Of a stretch of DNA of 64,000 nucleotides, positions 42,277 to 54,786 are shown in pieces. The notes under the pieces are model-generated. The model was not told the DNA's origin. It searched no databases and saw only the letters and a list, made by a program, of their open reading frames with translations. The DNA is from Glycomyces terrestris. GTDB lineage: Bacteria > Actinomycetota > Actinomycetes > Mycobacteriales > Micromonosporaceae. The position numbers and the translations under genes were made by a program. The number at the start of each line of letters is the position of its first letter. Within the stretch, counting starts at the first letter, position 1. The stretch spans positions 682,001-746,000 of the forward strand of contig NZ_RSEB01000003.1 of assembly GCF_003933745.1 (NCBI RefSeq), written 5' to 3'.

Positions 42277-43425
42277 ATGAAGTTCCAAGTCGATCGAGAC
42301 ACCTTCGCCGACGCGGTGTCCTGGACCGCGAAGAGCCTCCCGGCCCGCCCGTCGGTGCCCGTCCTCGCGGGCGCCCGCCTGTCGGTCGACGAGGGCACCC
42401 TGACCATCTCCGGCTTCGACTACGAGATCTCCACCCGGGTCACCGTCGAGGTCACCGGGGAGTCGGCCGGGACCGCGCTGGTCTCGGGCAAGCTCCTCGC
42501 CGAGATCGTCAAGGCCCTCCCCAACAAGCCGGTCGACTTCGTCGTCGACGGCCCCCACGCCGAACTCACCTGCGGGTCGGCGCGGTTCACCCTGCCGACC
42601 ATGCCCCTGGAGGACTACCCCTCGCTGCCGCAGATGCCCGAGGCGATCGGCACGATCGACGCCGACGAGTTCGCGAAGGCCGTCGCCCAGACCGCCGTCG
42701 CCGCCGGCAAGGACGAGACCCTGCCGACGATGACCGGCGTCCAGATCGAGCTCTCCGGCGGCGGCATCGGGATGCTCGCCACCGACCGCTACCGCATGGC
42801 CATCCGCGACTCGTCCTGGGAGCCCGGCGCCTCCGACGTGGCCGTCACGGTCCTGGTGCCCGCCAAGGCCCTCGCCGACACCGCCCGCACCTTCGGCTCC
42901 CTCTCCGGCCCGGTGACGATCGCCGTCCCCACCGGCACCGAGGGCGCGCCCGGCATGATCGGCTTCACCGCCGGCGGCCGCCAGACCACCTCCCGCGTCC
43001 TCGACGGCCAGCTGCCGCCGCTGCGCAGCCTCCTCGCCACCTCGTACGCGACCACGCTGAAGGTCAAGACCTCCGAGCTCATCGAGGTCGCCCGCCGCGT
43101 CGCCCTCGTCGGCGACCGCAACTCCCCGATCCGCCTCTCCTTCGACGAGGACGGCCTCGTGGTCGAGGCCGGCGGCGCCGAGGACGCGAAGGCCTCCGAG
43201 GCGATGGACTGCGCGCTCGACGGCGAGCCGGGCAAGATCGCGTTCAACCCGACGTACCTGCTCGACGGGCTCTCCGCGGTCGACGCGCCCTACACCGCGT
43301 TCAAGATGAACGAGCTCGGGAAGCCCGTCGTGATGACCGGGCAGCCCGCGCCCGAAGATGAGGATTCCGACACAAACCACGACGGGTACCTGTACATGCT
43401 GCAACCATTGCGCTGGGACGCCTGA
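42277..43425 (+). CDS. dnaN: DNA polymerase III sliding clamp (beta subunit)
   Basis: A 382-residue ring-forming clamp with the three usual repeats of the clamp fold; the N-terminal MKFQVDRDTFADAVSW and the C-terminal PVVMTGQ...YLYMLQPLR-type ending (YLYMLQPLRWD) are diagnostic. It tethers Pol III to DNA and is a platform for many repair proteins. AAGGAG lies 8 bases before the ATG. It is the first gene after oriC. Confidence 0.97.
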   Translation: MKFQVDRDTFADAVSWTAKSLPARPSVPVLAGARLSVDEGTLTISGFDYEISTRVTVEVTGESAGTALVSGKLLAEIVKALPNKPVDFVVDGPHAELTCGSARFTLPTMPLEDYPSLPQMPEAIGTIDADEFAKAVAQTAVAAGKDETLPTMTGVQIELSGGGIGMLATDRYRMAIRDSSWEPGASDVAVTVLVPAKALADTARTFGSLSGPVTIAVPTGTEGAPGMIGFTAGGRQTTSRVLDGQLPPLRSLLATSYATTLKVKTSELIEVARRVALVGDRNSPIRLSFDEDGLVVEAGGAEDAKASEAMDCALDGEPGKIAFNPTYLLDGLSAVDAPYTAFKMNELGKPVVMTGQPAPEDEDSDTNHDGYLYMLQPLRWDA

Positions 43426-43493
43426 CCGCACAACGACGTGAACGACCCTGGCGCGAACACCGCGGAACGCTTTCGTGTGAAAGGGGGCGCGAC

Positions 43494-44369
43494 ATGCAAC
43501 TCGGCATGATCGGGCTCGGCAAGATGGGCGGCAACATGAAGTTGCGGCTCGAAAAGGCTGGACACCAGGTCGTCGGCTACGACCGCAACCCCGAGGTCGC
43601 CGACGTCGGCTCCCTCGCCGAGCTGGTCGAGGCCCTGGAGGCCCCGCGCGCCGTGTGGGTCATGGTCCCCGCCGGCGAGGCCACCCGGTCCACCGTGGCC
43701 GAACTGGCCGAGCTGCTCGGCGAGGGCGACATCGTCGTCGACGGCGGCAACTCGCGCTTCACCGACGACGCCGTGAACGCGCAGGCCCTGGGCCTCCACG
43801 GCATCGGCTACATCGACGCGGGCGTCTCCGGCGGCGTGTGGGGCCTGACCGAGGGCTACGCGCTCATGGTCGGCGGCGCCGAAGCCGACGTGCAGCGGCT
43901 CCAGCCGGTCTTCGACGCGCTCAAGCCCGAGGGCGAGCACGGCTTCGTGCACGCCGGCGGGGTCGGCGCGGGCCACTACGCCAAGATGGTGCACAACGGC
44001 ATCGAGTACGCCATGATGCAGGCCTACGCGGAGGGCTACGAGCTGCTCCAGGCCAGCGAGTACGTCGACAACGTGCCCGCGATCTTCAAGTCGTGGCGCG
44101 AGGGCACCGTCATCCGCTCCTGGCTGCTCGACCTCATGGACCGCGCCCTCGAGGCCGACCCCGAGCTCGCGCACATCAAGGGCTACGTCGAGGACTCCGG
44201 CGAAGGCCGCTGGACCGTGGACGAGGGCATCCGCCTGCGCGTCCCGCTCCCGGCCATCACCGAGTCGCTGTTCGCCCGCTTCACCTCGCGCCAGGAGGAC
44301 TCCCCGGCGATGAAGGCCGTCGCGGCCCTGCGGAACCAGTTCGGCGGCCACGCCGTCAAGTCCGAGTAG
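43494..44369 (+). CDS. gnd: 6-phosphogluconate dehydrogenase, decarboxylating, short form
   Basis: A 291-residue enzyme of the shorter GntZ/GndA type that oxidatively decarboxylates 6-phosphogluconate to ribulose-5-phosphate. The NAD(P)-binding motif is MIGLGKMGGNM, the substrate region includes DGGNSRFTDDAVNAQ and DAGVSGGVWGL, and the catalytic lysine lies in HYAKMVHNGIEYAMMQ. The DRNP after the second strand suggests NADP or dual use but cofactor choice needs a test. Its position between dnaN and recF is standard for actinobacteria. A strong GGGGGC ribosome site precedes it. Confidence 0.94.
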   Translation: MQLGMIGLGKMGGNMKLRLEKAGHQVVGYDRNPEVADVGSLAELVEALEAPRAVWVMVPAGEATRSTVAELAELLGEGDIVVDGGNSRFTDDAVNAQALGLHGIGYIDAGVSGGVWGLTEGYALMVGGAEADVQRLQPVFDALKPEGEHGFVHAGGVGAGHYAKMVHNGIEYAMMQAYAEGYELLQASEYVDNVPAIFKSWREGTVIRSWLLDLMDRALEADPELAHIKGYVEDSGEGRWTVDEGIRLRVPLPAITESLFARFTSRQEDSPAMKAVAALRNQFGGHAVKSE

Positions 44370-44382
44370 CGCGGCCGCAGGG

Positions 44383-44401
44383 GCCGGAACCGCGTTCCGG
44401 C
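44383..44401 (+). terminator. Hairpin after gnd
   Basis: GCCGGAAC (44383-44390) and GTTCCGGC (44394-44401) form a perfect 8-bp stem with a 3-base loop. There is no U-tract. Confidence 0.4.
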
Positions 44402-44474
44402 ACCCGCGCAGTCCGACCGAACATCGACCGGGGCTCGCCAGCAGCGCCCCGGAGCAAGGCGGCATCATAGAGGC

Positions 44475-45611
44475 GTGCGTGTACGACAGCTGCAACTGAC
44501 AGACTTCCGGTCCTACGCGCACGCCCAAGTCATGTTCGACGAGGGGCCCTCGATCCTGGTGGGCCCCAACGGACACGGCAAGACCAACCTGGTCGAGTCC
44601 CTGGTCTACCTGGCCAACCTCCGCTCCCACCGCGTCTCCTCCGACGCGCCCCTGGTCCGGCAGGGCTGCGAGCAGGCCGTGGTCCGCGCCGAGATCCTCC
44701 ACGACTCCCGGCGCCTCCTCGCCGAGCTGGCGATCGTCCCCGGCAAGTCGAACAAGGCCCGCCTCAACCGCACCGACCTCAAGCGCCCCCGCGAGATCAT
44801 CGGCGCCCTCAAGGCCGTCGCGTTCGCCCCCGAGGACCTCGCGCTCGTGCGCGGCGAGCCCTCGGCCCGCCGCCGCTACCTCGACGAGCTCCTGTGCTCC
44901 CGCTACCCGCGCTTCGCCGGCGTGCGCGCCGACTACGACCGGGTCCTCAAGCAGCGCAACACCCTCCTGCGCACCGCGTACCTCGCGAAGAAGACTGGCG
45001 GCCGCGGCCCCGGCGGCGCCGAGATGGCCACCCTCGACGCCTGGGACGCCCACCTCGCGACCCACGGCGCCGAGCTCATGGCCGGGCGCCTCGCCCTCCT
45101 CGAGGACCTCGCCGAACCCGTCGCCAAGGCGCACTCGCGCATCGCCGACGGCCGCGCCGAAGTGGCCCTCACGTACGAGTCCGAGCTCGGCGACGGCCTC
45201 ACCGCCGACCGCGACGTCCTCGGCGCTCGCCTCGCCGCCGCGCTCGCCGCCGCCCGCGCCAAGGAGGTCGAGCGCGGCTCCACCCTCGTCGGGCCCCACC
45301 GCGACGACCTCGACCTCGTCCTCGGCGACCTCCCCGTCAAGGGCTACGCCTCGCACGGCGAGACCTGGTCGGTCGCGCTCGCGCTCCGCCTCGGCGCCTT
45401 CGAACTCCTGCGCGCCGACGGCACCGCCCCGATCCTCATCCTCGACGACGTGTTCGCCGAGCTCGACGCCGTGCGCCGCGAGCGCCTCGCCGAGTACGCC
45501 GAGGCCGCCCCGCAGGCGCTCATCACCTGCGCCGTGGCCGGGGACGTGCCCGACCGGCTCGCCGGCGCCCGCTACGACGTGTGGGAAGGCGAGGTCAAAC
45601 GTGTCCTCTAA
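44475..45611 (+). CDS. recF: DNA replication/repair protein RecF
   Basis: A 378-residue SMC-like ATPase that loads RecA at gaps together with RecOR. Walker A is GPNGHGKTNLVES, the signature region is RKKEVERGSTLVGPHRDD-like (VERGSTLVGPHRDDLD), and Walker B is LILDDVFAELD. The GTG at 44475 has CATCAT 6 bases upstream. The last 11 bases overlap the dciA start, so the two are translationally coupled. Confidence 0.95.
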   Translation: MRVRQLQLTDFRSYAHAQVMFDEGPSILVGPNGHGKTNLVESLVYLANLRSHRVSSDAPLVRQGCEQAVVRAEILHDSRRLLAELAIVPGKSNKARLNRTDLKRPREIIGALKAVAFAPEDLALVRGEPSARRRYLDELLCSRYPRFAGVRADYDRVLKQRNTLLRTAYLAKKTGGRGPGGAEMATLDAWDAHLATHGAELMAGRLALLEDLAEPVAKAHSRIADGRAEVALTYESELGDGLTADRDVLGARLAAALAAARAKEVERGSTLVGPHRDDLDLVLGDLPVKGYASHGETWSVALALRLGAFELLRADGTAPILILDDVFAELDAVRRERLAEYAEAAPQALITCAVAGDVPDRLAGARYDVWEGEVKRVL

Positions 45612-46053
45612 CGGCTTCGACTACCGACCCCGCCCGCGCCGCCGCGGCAAGAGCGACGACCCGCGCTTCCGCAAGGAGTGGTCCGGGCCCGGGCCCGACA
45701 AGCGCGACCCCGAGACGCTCGGCGCGCTCCTGCCGCAGATCGTCCGCAAGAACGGCTGGACCCGCAAGGTGGCCGACGCCTCGGTCTTCGGCCGCTGGGA
45801 GGCCATCGTCGGCCCCGACATCGCGAGCCACTGCCGGCCCGAGCAGCTCGAGAACGGCGAGCTCCTCGTCGTCGCCGAGTCCACCGCCTGGGCCACGCAG
45901 CTGCGGCTGTTCTCGCGCCAGATCCACGGCAAGATCGCCGCCGCCCTGGGCCCCAACGTGGTCAAGCGCCTGAAGATCACCGGACCCAAGCAGCCGACTC
46001 GTTCCTACGGCCCCAGGCGAGTGCGGTTTAATGGCTCTCGTGACACGTTCTGA
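45601..46053 (+). CDS. dciA: DUF721 protein, DciA-like helicase loader
   Basis: A 150-residue basic protein with the DUF721/DciA domain at ~40-125 (LPQIVRKNGWTRKVADASVFGRWEAIVGPDIA, then ESTAWATQLRLFSRQI). DciA is the ancestral bacterial loader of the replicative helicase DnaB. The N-terminal tail is basic and disordered. It overlaps recF by 11 bases and lies between recF and gyrB as in other actinobacteria. Confidence 0.88.
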   Translation: MSSNGFDYRPRPRRRGKSDDPRFRKEWSGPGPDKRDPETLGALLPQIVRKNGWTRKVADASVFGRWEAIVGPDIASHCRPEQLENGELLVVAESTAWATQLRLFSRQIHGKIAAALGPNVVKRLKITGPKQPTRSYGPRRVRFNGSRDTF

Positions 46054-46349
46054 AGCGGGACACCCCTAGGTCCGTAGGGGGGTTCATGTCCGCGGCTCCC
46101 AGTGCGACTGCGGCGACAATGAGGCGCGCAGACACCGGATCGCAAGCCGAGTCGCAGTAGACTTGACGAATGCACACCGGCCGGCGCTCCCAGCGTCCGG
46201 CCGTCCCCATGGCCGACCCGCCGCGGCGGGCCCCGCACCCCGGCACCGGACCAGACAATCCGGCAGCGCCGAGGCCAGACGGCTGAAAAGTGTCACAACC
46301 ATGGACTAGCTTTCTCACTACGATGCGTGAACGACAGAAGGAGTTGCCG

Positions 46350-48314
<1,965 letters not shown>

Positions 48315-48361
48315 CGGTTTCGGCCCGATACGACTTCGTCTGACACAGCAAGGAAGCACTG

Positions 48362-50866
<2,505 letters not shown>

Positions 50867-51568
50867 ATGACCGACGCGAAGGCCACCGCAGCGGAGACCG
50901 AGCGCGAGGACGACGTGCCGGAGCTGCCCTCCGAGCCGTCCGAAGCGAGCGAGCCGAAAGCCGACACCGCGTCGGACCCGGCTCCGGCCCCTGCGCCCGC
51001 GCAGGACCAGACGCTGACGCTGCGGCGCCCTCCGGGGATGACGCCGCCGCCGGTCACGCCGGAGGCGATCCCGATCCCGACGGGGCCCACGGGCAACACC
51101 GCGGCCCAGCAGGCCGCGGGCGTCGCCTCGTCGGCGCGCGTCGCCGACGCGGTGCGCGCCGCCCGCGCGGCCGTCAGCCAGGCCGCGGCGCGCGGACCGC
51201 GCCGGGCCCGCCTGCGGCTCAAGCGGATCGACCCGTGGTCGGTGATGAAGTTCGCGTTCGCCGTGTCGATCGTGCTGTTCATCGTCATGGTCGTGGCGAC
51301 CACCGTCCTGTACATCGCGCTCGACGCGATGGGCGTGTTCGACACCGTGAACGACATGCTCCAGATGCTCATGGGCACGAACGCGGACTCGGGCGCGGCC
51401 GCGGAGGGCTTCCGGATCACCGCGAAGGGCGTCATCGGGGCCGCGGCCCTGCTCGGCGTCGTGAACATGGTCCTGTTCACCGCCCTGGCGACCCTGGGCT
51501 CGTTCATCTACAACGTGTGCGCCGACCTCGTCGGCGGCGTCGAGGTGACCCTCGCCGAGCGCGACTAG
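50867..51568 (+). CDS. DUF3566 membrane protein
   Basis: A 233-residue protein. The N-terminal ~110 residues are disordered, rich in Ala, Pro, Glu. The DUF3566 domain follows: LRLKRIDPWSVMKFAFAVS leads into helix 1 (ALSIVLFIVMVVATTVLYIAL-like), and helix 2 is GVIGAAALLGVVNMVLFTALATLGSF, ending in YNVCADLVGGVEVTLAE. The family is found directly after gyrA in actinobacteria and its function is unknown. The ATG touches the gyrA stop with no gap. Confidence 0.9.
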   Translation: MTDAKATAAETEREDDVPELPSEPSEASEPKADTASDPAPAPAPAQDQTLTLRRPPGMTPPPVTPEAIPIPTGPTGNTAAQQAAGVASSARVADAVRAARAAVSQAAARGPRRARLRLKRIDPWSVMKFAFAVSIVLFIVMVVATTVLYIALDAMGVFDTVNDMLQMLMGTNADSGAAAEGFRITAKGVIGAAALLGVVNMVLFTALATLGSFIYNVCADLVGGVEVTLAERD

Positions 51569-51580
51569 CAAGCCTCCGCC

Positions 51581-51614
51581 GGAGCGCCCGCGGCCTGGTG
51601 GCCGCGGGCGCTCC
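51581..51614 (+). terminator. Terminator of the gyrB-gyrA-DUF3566 operon
   Basis: GGAGCGCCCGCGGCC (51581-51595) and GGCCGCGGGCGCTCC (51600-51614) form a perfect 15-bp stem with a 4-base loop. Confidence 0.75.
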
Positions 51615-51733
51615 GGCGTTCCGTTCGGGGCCAGTGATGCCCGTCCCTTCCGGGAGGGGCCCTGATTCGCGTCCGGAACGATCGTGGGGTAATCTTTCTC
51701 AGCGCCGCCGAGAAGCGGCCGCACAACCTGCAA

Positions 51734-51810
51734 GGGCGTATAGCTCAGGTGGTTAGAGCGTCGAGCTGATAACTCGAAGGTCCCAAGTTCGAGTCTTGGT
51801 ACGCCCACCA
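51734..51810 (+). tRNA. tRNA-Ile (anticodon GAT)
   Basis: The 7-bp acceptor GGGCGTA/TACGCCC, the D-arm, an anticodon loop CTGATAA with GAT and the T-arm with GTTCGAG are all present. The CCA end is encoded (51808-51810). Confidence 0.96.
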
Positions 51811-51813
51811 ACA

Positions 51814-51838
51814 CCCGCCGGCCACCGGCGGGTTTTTT
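51814..51838 (+). terminator. Intrinsic terminator after tRNA-Ile
   Basis: CCCGCCGG (51814-51821) pairs with CCGGCGGG (51825-51832) and is followed by six T residues, the most canonical terminator in the window. Confidence 0.9.
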
Positions 51839-51913
51839 CTTGCCCGGAATACGCGGGGGCCGCCGCGGCCTTGCACCTGGTGACCGTCCCCCTTGCCCGA
51901 AAGCGCACCGACC

Positions 51914-52501
51914 ATGGCCGACTCGCCCCGCTCCTTCCTGTTCCTCCTCGGCAGCTCCCGCACCGGCGGCAACACCGAGACCCTCGCCCGCGCCGCCGCC
52001 GAGCACCTCGAACCGGAGGCCGAGCAGCGGTGGCTGCGCCTCGCCGAGCTCGACCTGCCGCCGTTCACCGACCGCCGCCACGTCGGCGACGGCGCCACCC
52101 CGGTCGCGGCGGGCGCCGAGCGGACCGTCCAGGACGCCACGCTCGCTGCCACCGACCTCGTCATCGCCTCCCCGCTGTACTGGTACTCGGTGAGCGGCTC
52201 GGTCAAGAACTACCTCGACCACTGGTCCGGGTGGCTGCGGGTGCCCGGCCTCGACTTCCGGGCCCGCATGGGCGGGCGGCGGCTTTGGGGCGTCACCGTC
52301 CAGGGCGACGAGGAGCCCGACGTCGCCGCCCCGCTCGCCGGGACGCTGCGCCTGTCCGCCGAGTACATGGGCATGGAGTGGCGCGGCGTGCTCCTCGGCT
52401 CCGGTTCGCGGCCCGGGCAGGTCCTGCGCGACGAGCGGGCCCTCGCCGCCGCGAAGACGTTCTTCGACCCCGCGGCCGACACGCCCGGGATCCGGTATTG
52501 A
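51914..52501 (+). CDS. NAD(P)H-dependent FMN reductase-like flavoprotein
   Basis: A 195-residue flavodoxin-fold protein. FLLGSSRTGGNTETLARAA is the FMN-phosphate loop and ASPLYWYSVSGSVKNYLDHW is the flavin-ring segment. It probably reduces quinones or azo/nitro compounds with NAD(P)H; the substrate is unknown. The ATG at 51914 is chosen because a TTG at 51893 adds only seven unconserved residues. It lies between tRNA-Ile and tRNA-Ala and may be an insertion into that conserved pair. Confidence 0.83.
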   Translation: MADSPRSFLFLLGSSRTGGNTETLARAAAEHLEPEAEQRWLRLAELDLPPFTDRRHVGDGATPVAAGAERTVQDATLAATDLVIASPLYWYSVSGSVKNYLDHWSGWLRVPGLDFRARMGGRRLWGVTVQGDEEPDVAAPLAGTLRLSAEYMGMEWRGVLLGSGSRPGQVLRDERALAAAKTFFDPAADTPGIRY

Positions 52502-52621
52502 GCGTGCGGGCCCCGGCCCGGCGGCCCGGCGCGCCGCAGTTCGCTATGCTGAGGCGCATCGCGCGATGCCGACCGCGGCATTGCTGTACGCGGCAATCTC
52601 TGATATAGGGGGCCTGGGTCC

Positions 52622-52753
52622 ATGTGGAAGAAGATCTTGATCGTCGCCGGCGTGGCGACGGTCGCGTTCGTGGTCGCGAAGAAGGTCAAGTCGATCAACG
52701 ACGACCGCACCCTGTGGCACGAGGCCACCACCTCCGCGGAGGACGTGCGCTAG
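52622..52753 (+). CDS. DLW-39-like small membrane-associated protein
   Basis: A 43-residue protein, MWKKILIVAGVATVAFV at the start (one membrane helix), then KKVKSINDDRTLWHEATTS and a short acidic end. It matches the actinobacterial DLW-39 family of ~39-residue peptides encoded between gyrA and tRNA-Ala, which have unknown function. The usual D-L-W is here R-T-L-W. Confidence 0.8.
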   Translation: MWKKILIVAGVATVAFVVAKKVKSINDDRTLWHEATTSAEDVR

Positions 52754-52853
52754 CGAATCGCGTTAGCCAACTCACTGCGCTGCGGGTATCCTCGCTGTTG
52801 CCGCGTGCGCGGCGGGGATACTCGAACGGACCGGTCTCACCGCCGGCCCTCCA

Positions 52854-52929
52854 GGGGTCTTAGCTCAATTGGCAGAGCACCGCCTTTGCAAGGCGGGGGT
52901 TAGGGGTTCGATTCCCCTAGACTCCACCA
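52854..52929 (+). tRNA. tRNA-Ala (anticodon TGC)
   Basis: Acceptor GGGGTCT/AGACTCC, D-arm, anticodon stem CCGCC-TTTGCAA-GGCGG with TGC, T-arm AGGGG-TTCGATT-CCCCT and encoded CCA are all present. Confidence 0.96.
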
Positions 52930-52970
52930 CACCACCCGCTCGGCCGCAGACCATCCGGCACGGGCGGCCT

Positions 52971-52998
52971 CAACGGCCGGGCCCCCGCCCGGCCGTTG
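52971..52998 (+). terminator. Hairpin terminator after tRNA-Ala
   Basis: CAACGGCCGGGC (52971-52982) and GCCCGGCCGTTG (52987-52998) form a perfect 12-bp stem. Confidence 0.65.
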
Positions 52999-53081
52999 CC
53001 CATTCATCGCCCGTCCGCCGCCCCGAACACTCCTCCGCCCTCCCGAACCGAAACGCCGATGCGCCGACAGGCCCCCACCGG

Positions 53082-53087
53082 TAGCCT
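53082..53087 (+). promoter_or_regulatory. -10-like hexamer for leaderless phosphotransferase gene
   Basis: TAGCCT matches TANNNT and lies exactly 6 bases before the GTG at 53094. Confidence 0.45.
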
Positions 53088-53093
53088 TTCGCG

Positions 53094-54119
53094 GTGGCCC
53101 CACCCGAACCCCGCCCCCGCGCCGGACTCGACCCGATCGCCCGCGCCTACCGCCTCGGCACCGTCACCGCCTGCCGGTACCTGCCCGACGGGCTGCTGAA
53201 CCGCAACTGGCGCCTCGACACCGACGCCGGCCCATTCGCGCTCAAAGAACTCGACGCGCTCGACCCCGACTCGGCCCGGCGCAGCCTCGCGATCATGGCC
53301 TCGGCCGCCGCCGACGGCGTCCCCGTCGCCGCGGCGGTCCCCGCCGCCGACGGCACCACCGTCGTCGAGATCGGCGGACACGGCTACTACCTCACCCCCT
53401 GGATCGACGGCACCCACCTCCTCGGACCCGACATGGACGCCGACATCTCCTTCCACATGGGCGCGGTCATCGGCCGGATCCACGCCGCGCTGGCCCGCCC
53501 CGGCCTGCTCCCCGAGACCGGTCCGAGCACCGAACCGCCGCCCACGGTCGCGACCGCGCACGACCGCATCGGCGACTACCTCGACCAGATCGCCGCCCGC
53601 GCCGAACCCGACGCGTTCGACCGCGCCGCCGAACCCCTGCTGCGCAGCCGCCTCGACCTCATCGCCGCCCACGAGCACCTGCGGCCCTCCGAGGACCCGC
53701 CCGCCGGGCCGGCCGGCTGGACGCACGGCGACTGCCAGAACTGGAACCTGCTCTGGCGCGGCGACCGCATCGCCGCCGTCCTGGACTGGGACCGCGTGCG
53801 CCCCAACCCGTACGGCGAAGAGATCGTGCGCGCCGCCACCTACCAGTTCGCGCTCCCCGACGGGCGCATCGACCTCGACAACATCGCCGCACTCGTCGCC
53901 GGGTACCGGACCGTCGCCGGCATCGGGCCCGAAGCCCTCGCCGACGCCGCCCGGCGCCGCTGGTGGCGACTGCTGACCTCCGTGTGGCACTTGAAATACC
54001 ACTACTACCTGGACCGCACGGCAAGCGACCGCGTCTTCTTCTCCGACGAACGGCTCCTGCGCTGGTGGACCGCGAACCTCGACGCGGTCGAAGCGGCCTT
54101 CACACGCGAGCGCCGGTGA
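53094..54119 (+). CDS. Aminoglycoside phosphotransferase/choline kinase-like enzyme
   Basis: A 341-residue kinase of the APH/ChoK superfamily. The catalytic loop is WTHGDCQNWNLLW with catalytic Asp and Asn, and the metal-binding Asp is in AVLDWDRVRPN. The N-terminal ATP-binding part (LLNRNWRLDT, PFALKELD) resembles homoserine kinase II/ThrB2-like enzymes. The substrate could be a small alcohol such as homoserine, choline or an antibiotic and cannot be decided. It is convergent with the response regulator gene, with a 7-base gap. Confidence 0.8.
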   Translation: MAPPEPRPRAGLDPIARAYRLGTVTACRYLPDGLLNRNWRLDTDAGPFALKELDALDPDSARRSLAIMASAAADGVPVAAAVPAADGTTVVEIGGHGYYLTPWIDGTHLLGPDMDADISFHMGAVIGRIHAALARPGLLPETGPSTEPPPTVATAHDRIGDYLDQIAARAEPDAFDRAAEPLLRSRLDLIAAHEHLRPSEDPPAGPAGWTHGDCQNWNLLWRGDRIAAVLDWDRVRPNPYGEEIVRAATYQFALPDGRIDLDNIAALVAGYRTVAGIGPEALADAARRRWWRLLTSVWHLKYHYYLDRTASDRVFFSDERLLRWWTANLDAVEAAFTRERR

Positions 54120-54126
54120 ATCGGCC

Positions 54127-54786
54127 CTAGCGCCAGGTGTAGCGGCGCTCGGGGCGGCCCCGGCCCGCGTACTTCAGCGCCACCTCGGCCCGGCCCCGCT
54201 CGGCCAGCTGCTCCAGGTAGCGGCGGGCGCTCACCCGCGAGACGCCGATCCGCTCGGCGCACTCAGCGGCCGACAGCGACCCCCCGGCCTCCCGCAGCGT
54301 CGTCTCGACCAGCTGCGCGGTCTCGGCGCTGAAGCCCTTCGGCATCGCCGGCGCCGACGCCGTCCGCTCGAACGCCCGGTCGACGTCCGCCTGGTCGCGC
54401 ATCGCCATCGCCAGGCCCGCCCGCCGGTCCGCGTACTGCCGCAACCGCTCCTGGAACTCGTCGAAGCTGAACGGCTTCAACAGGTACGACACCACGCCGA
54501 GCCGCACCGCCGCGCGCACCGCGTCCGCCTCGCGGGCCGCCGAGATGACCATGACGTCCGTCTCGTGGCCCTCGGCGCGCATGCGCCGCACCAGGTCCAG
54601 GCCGAACACGTCCGGCAGGTACAGGTCGAGGAGCACCAGATCCGGCCGGTGCTCCGCAAGGGCCGCGAGGGTCTCCTCGCCGCTGCGCGCCGACGCGACC
54701 GCCCGGAACCCGGGGGTGCGCTCGACGAAGCCGCGGTGGATGTTCACCAGCCGGAAGTCGTCGTCGACGACCAGCACATCGATCAT
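54127..54786 (-). CDS. CitB/DcuR-type response regulator
   Basis: A 219-residue regulator. The receiver domain is at ~1-120 with phospho-acceptor D54 (VLLDLYLPDVFG) and K104 in YLLKPF. The output domain is a winged HTH at ~165-215 (LSAAECAERIGVSRVSARRYLEQL) of the type found in regulators of C4-dicarboxylate and citrate uptake. The ATG overlaps the kinase stop by ATGA. The divergent tctCBA operon is its probable target. Confidence 0.88.
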   Translation of the reverse strand: MIDVLVVDDDFRLVNIHRGFVERTPGFRAVASARSGEETLAALAEHRPDLVLLDLYLPDVFGLDLVRRMRAEGHETDVMVISAAREADAVRAAVRLGVVSYLLKPFSFDEFQERLRQYADRRAGLAMAMRDQADVDRAFERTASAPAMPKGFSAETAQLVETTLREAGGSLSAAECAERIGVSRVSARRYLEQLAERGRAEVALKYAGRGRPERRYTWR

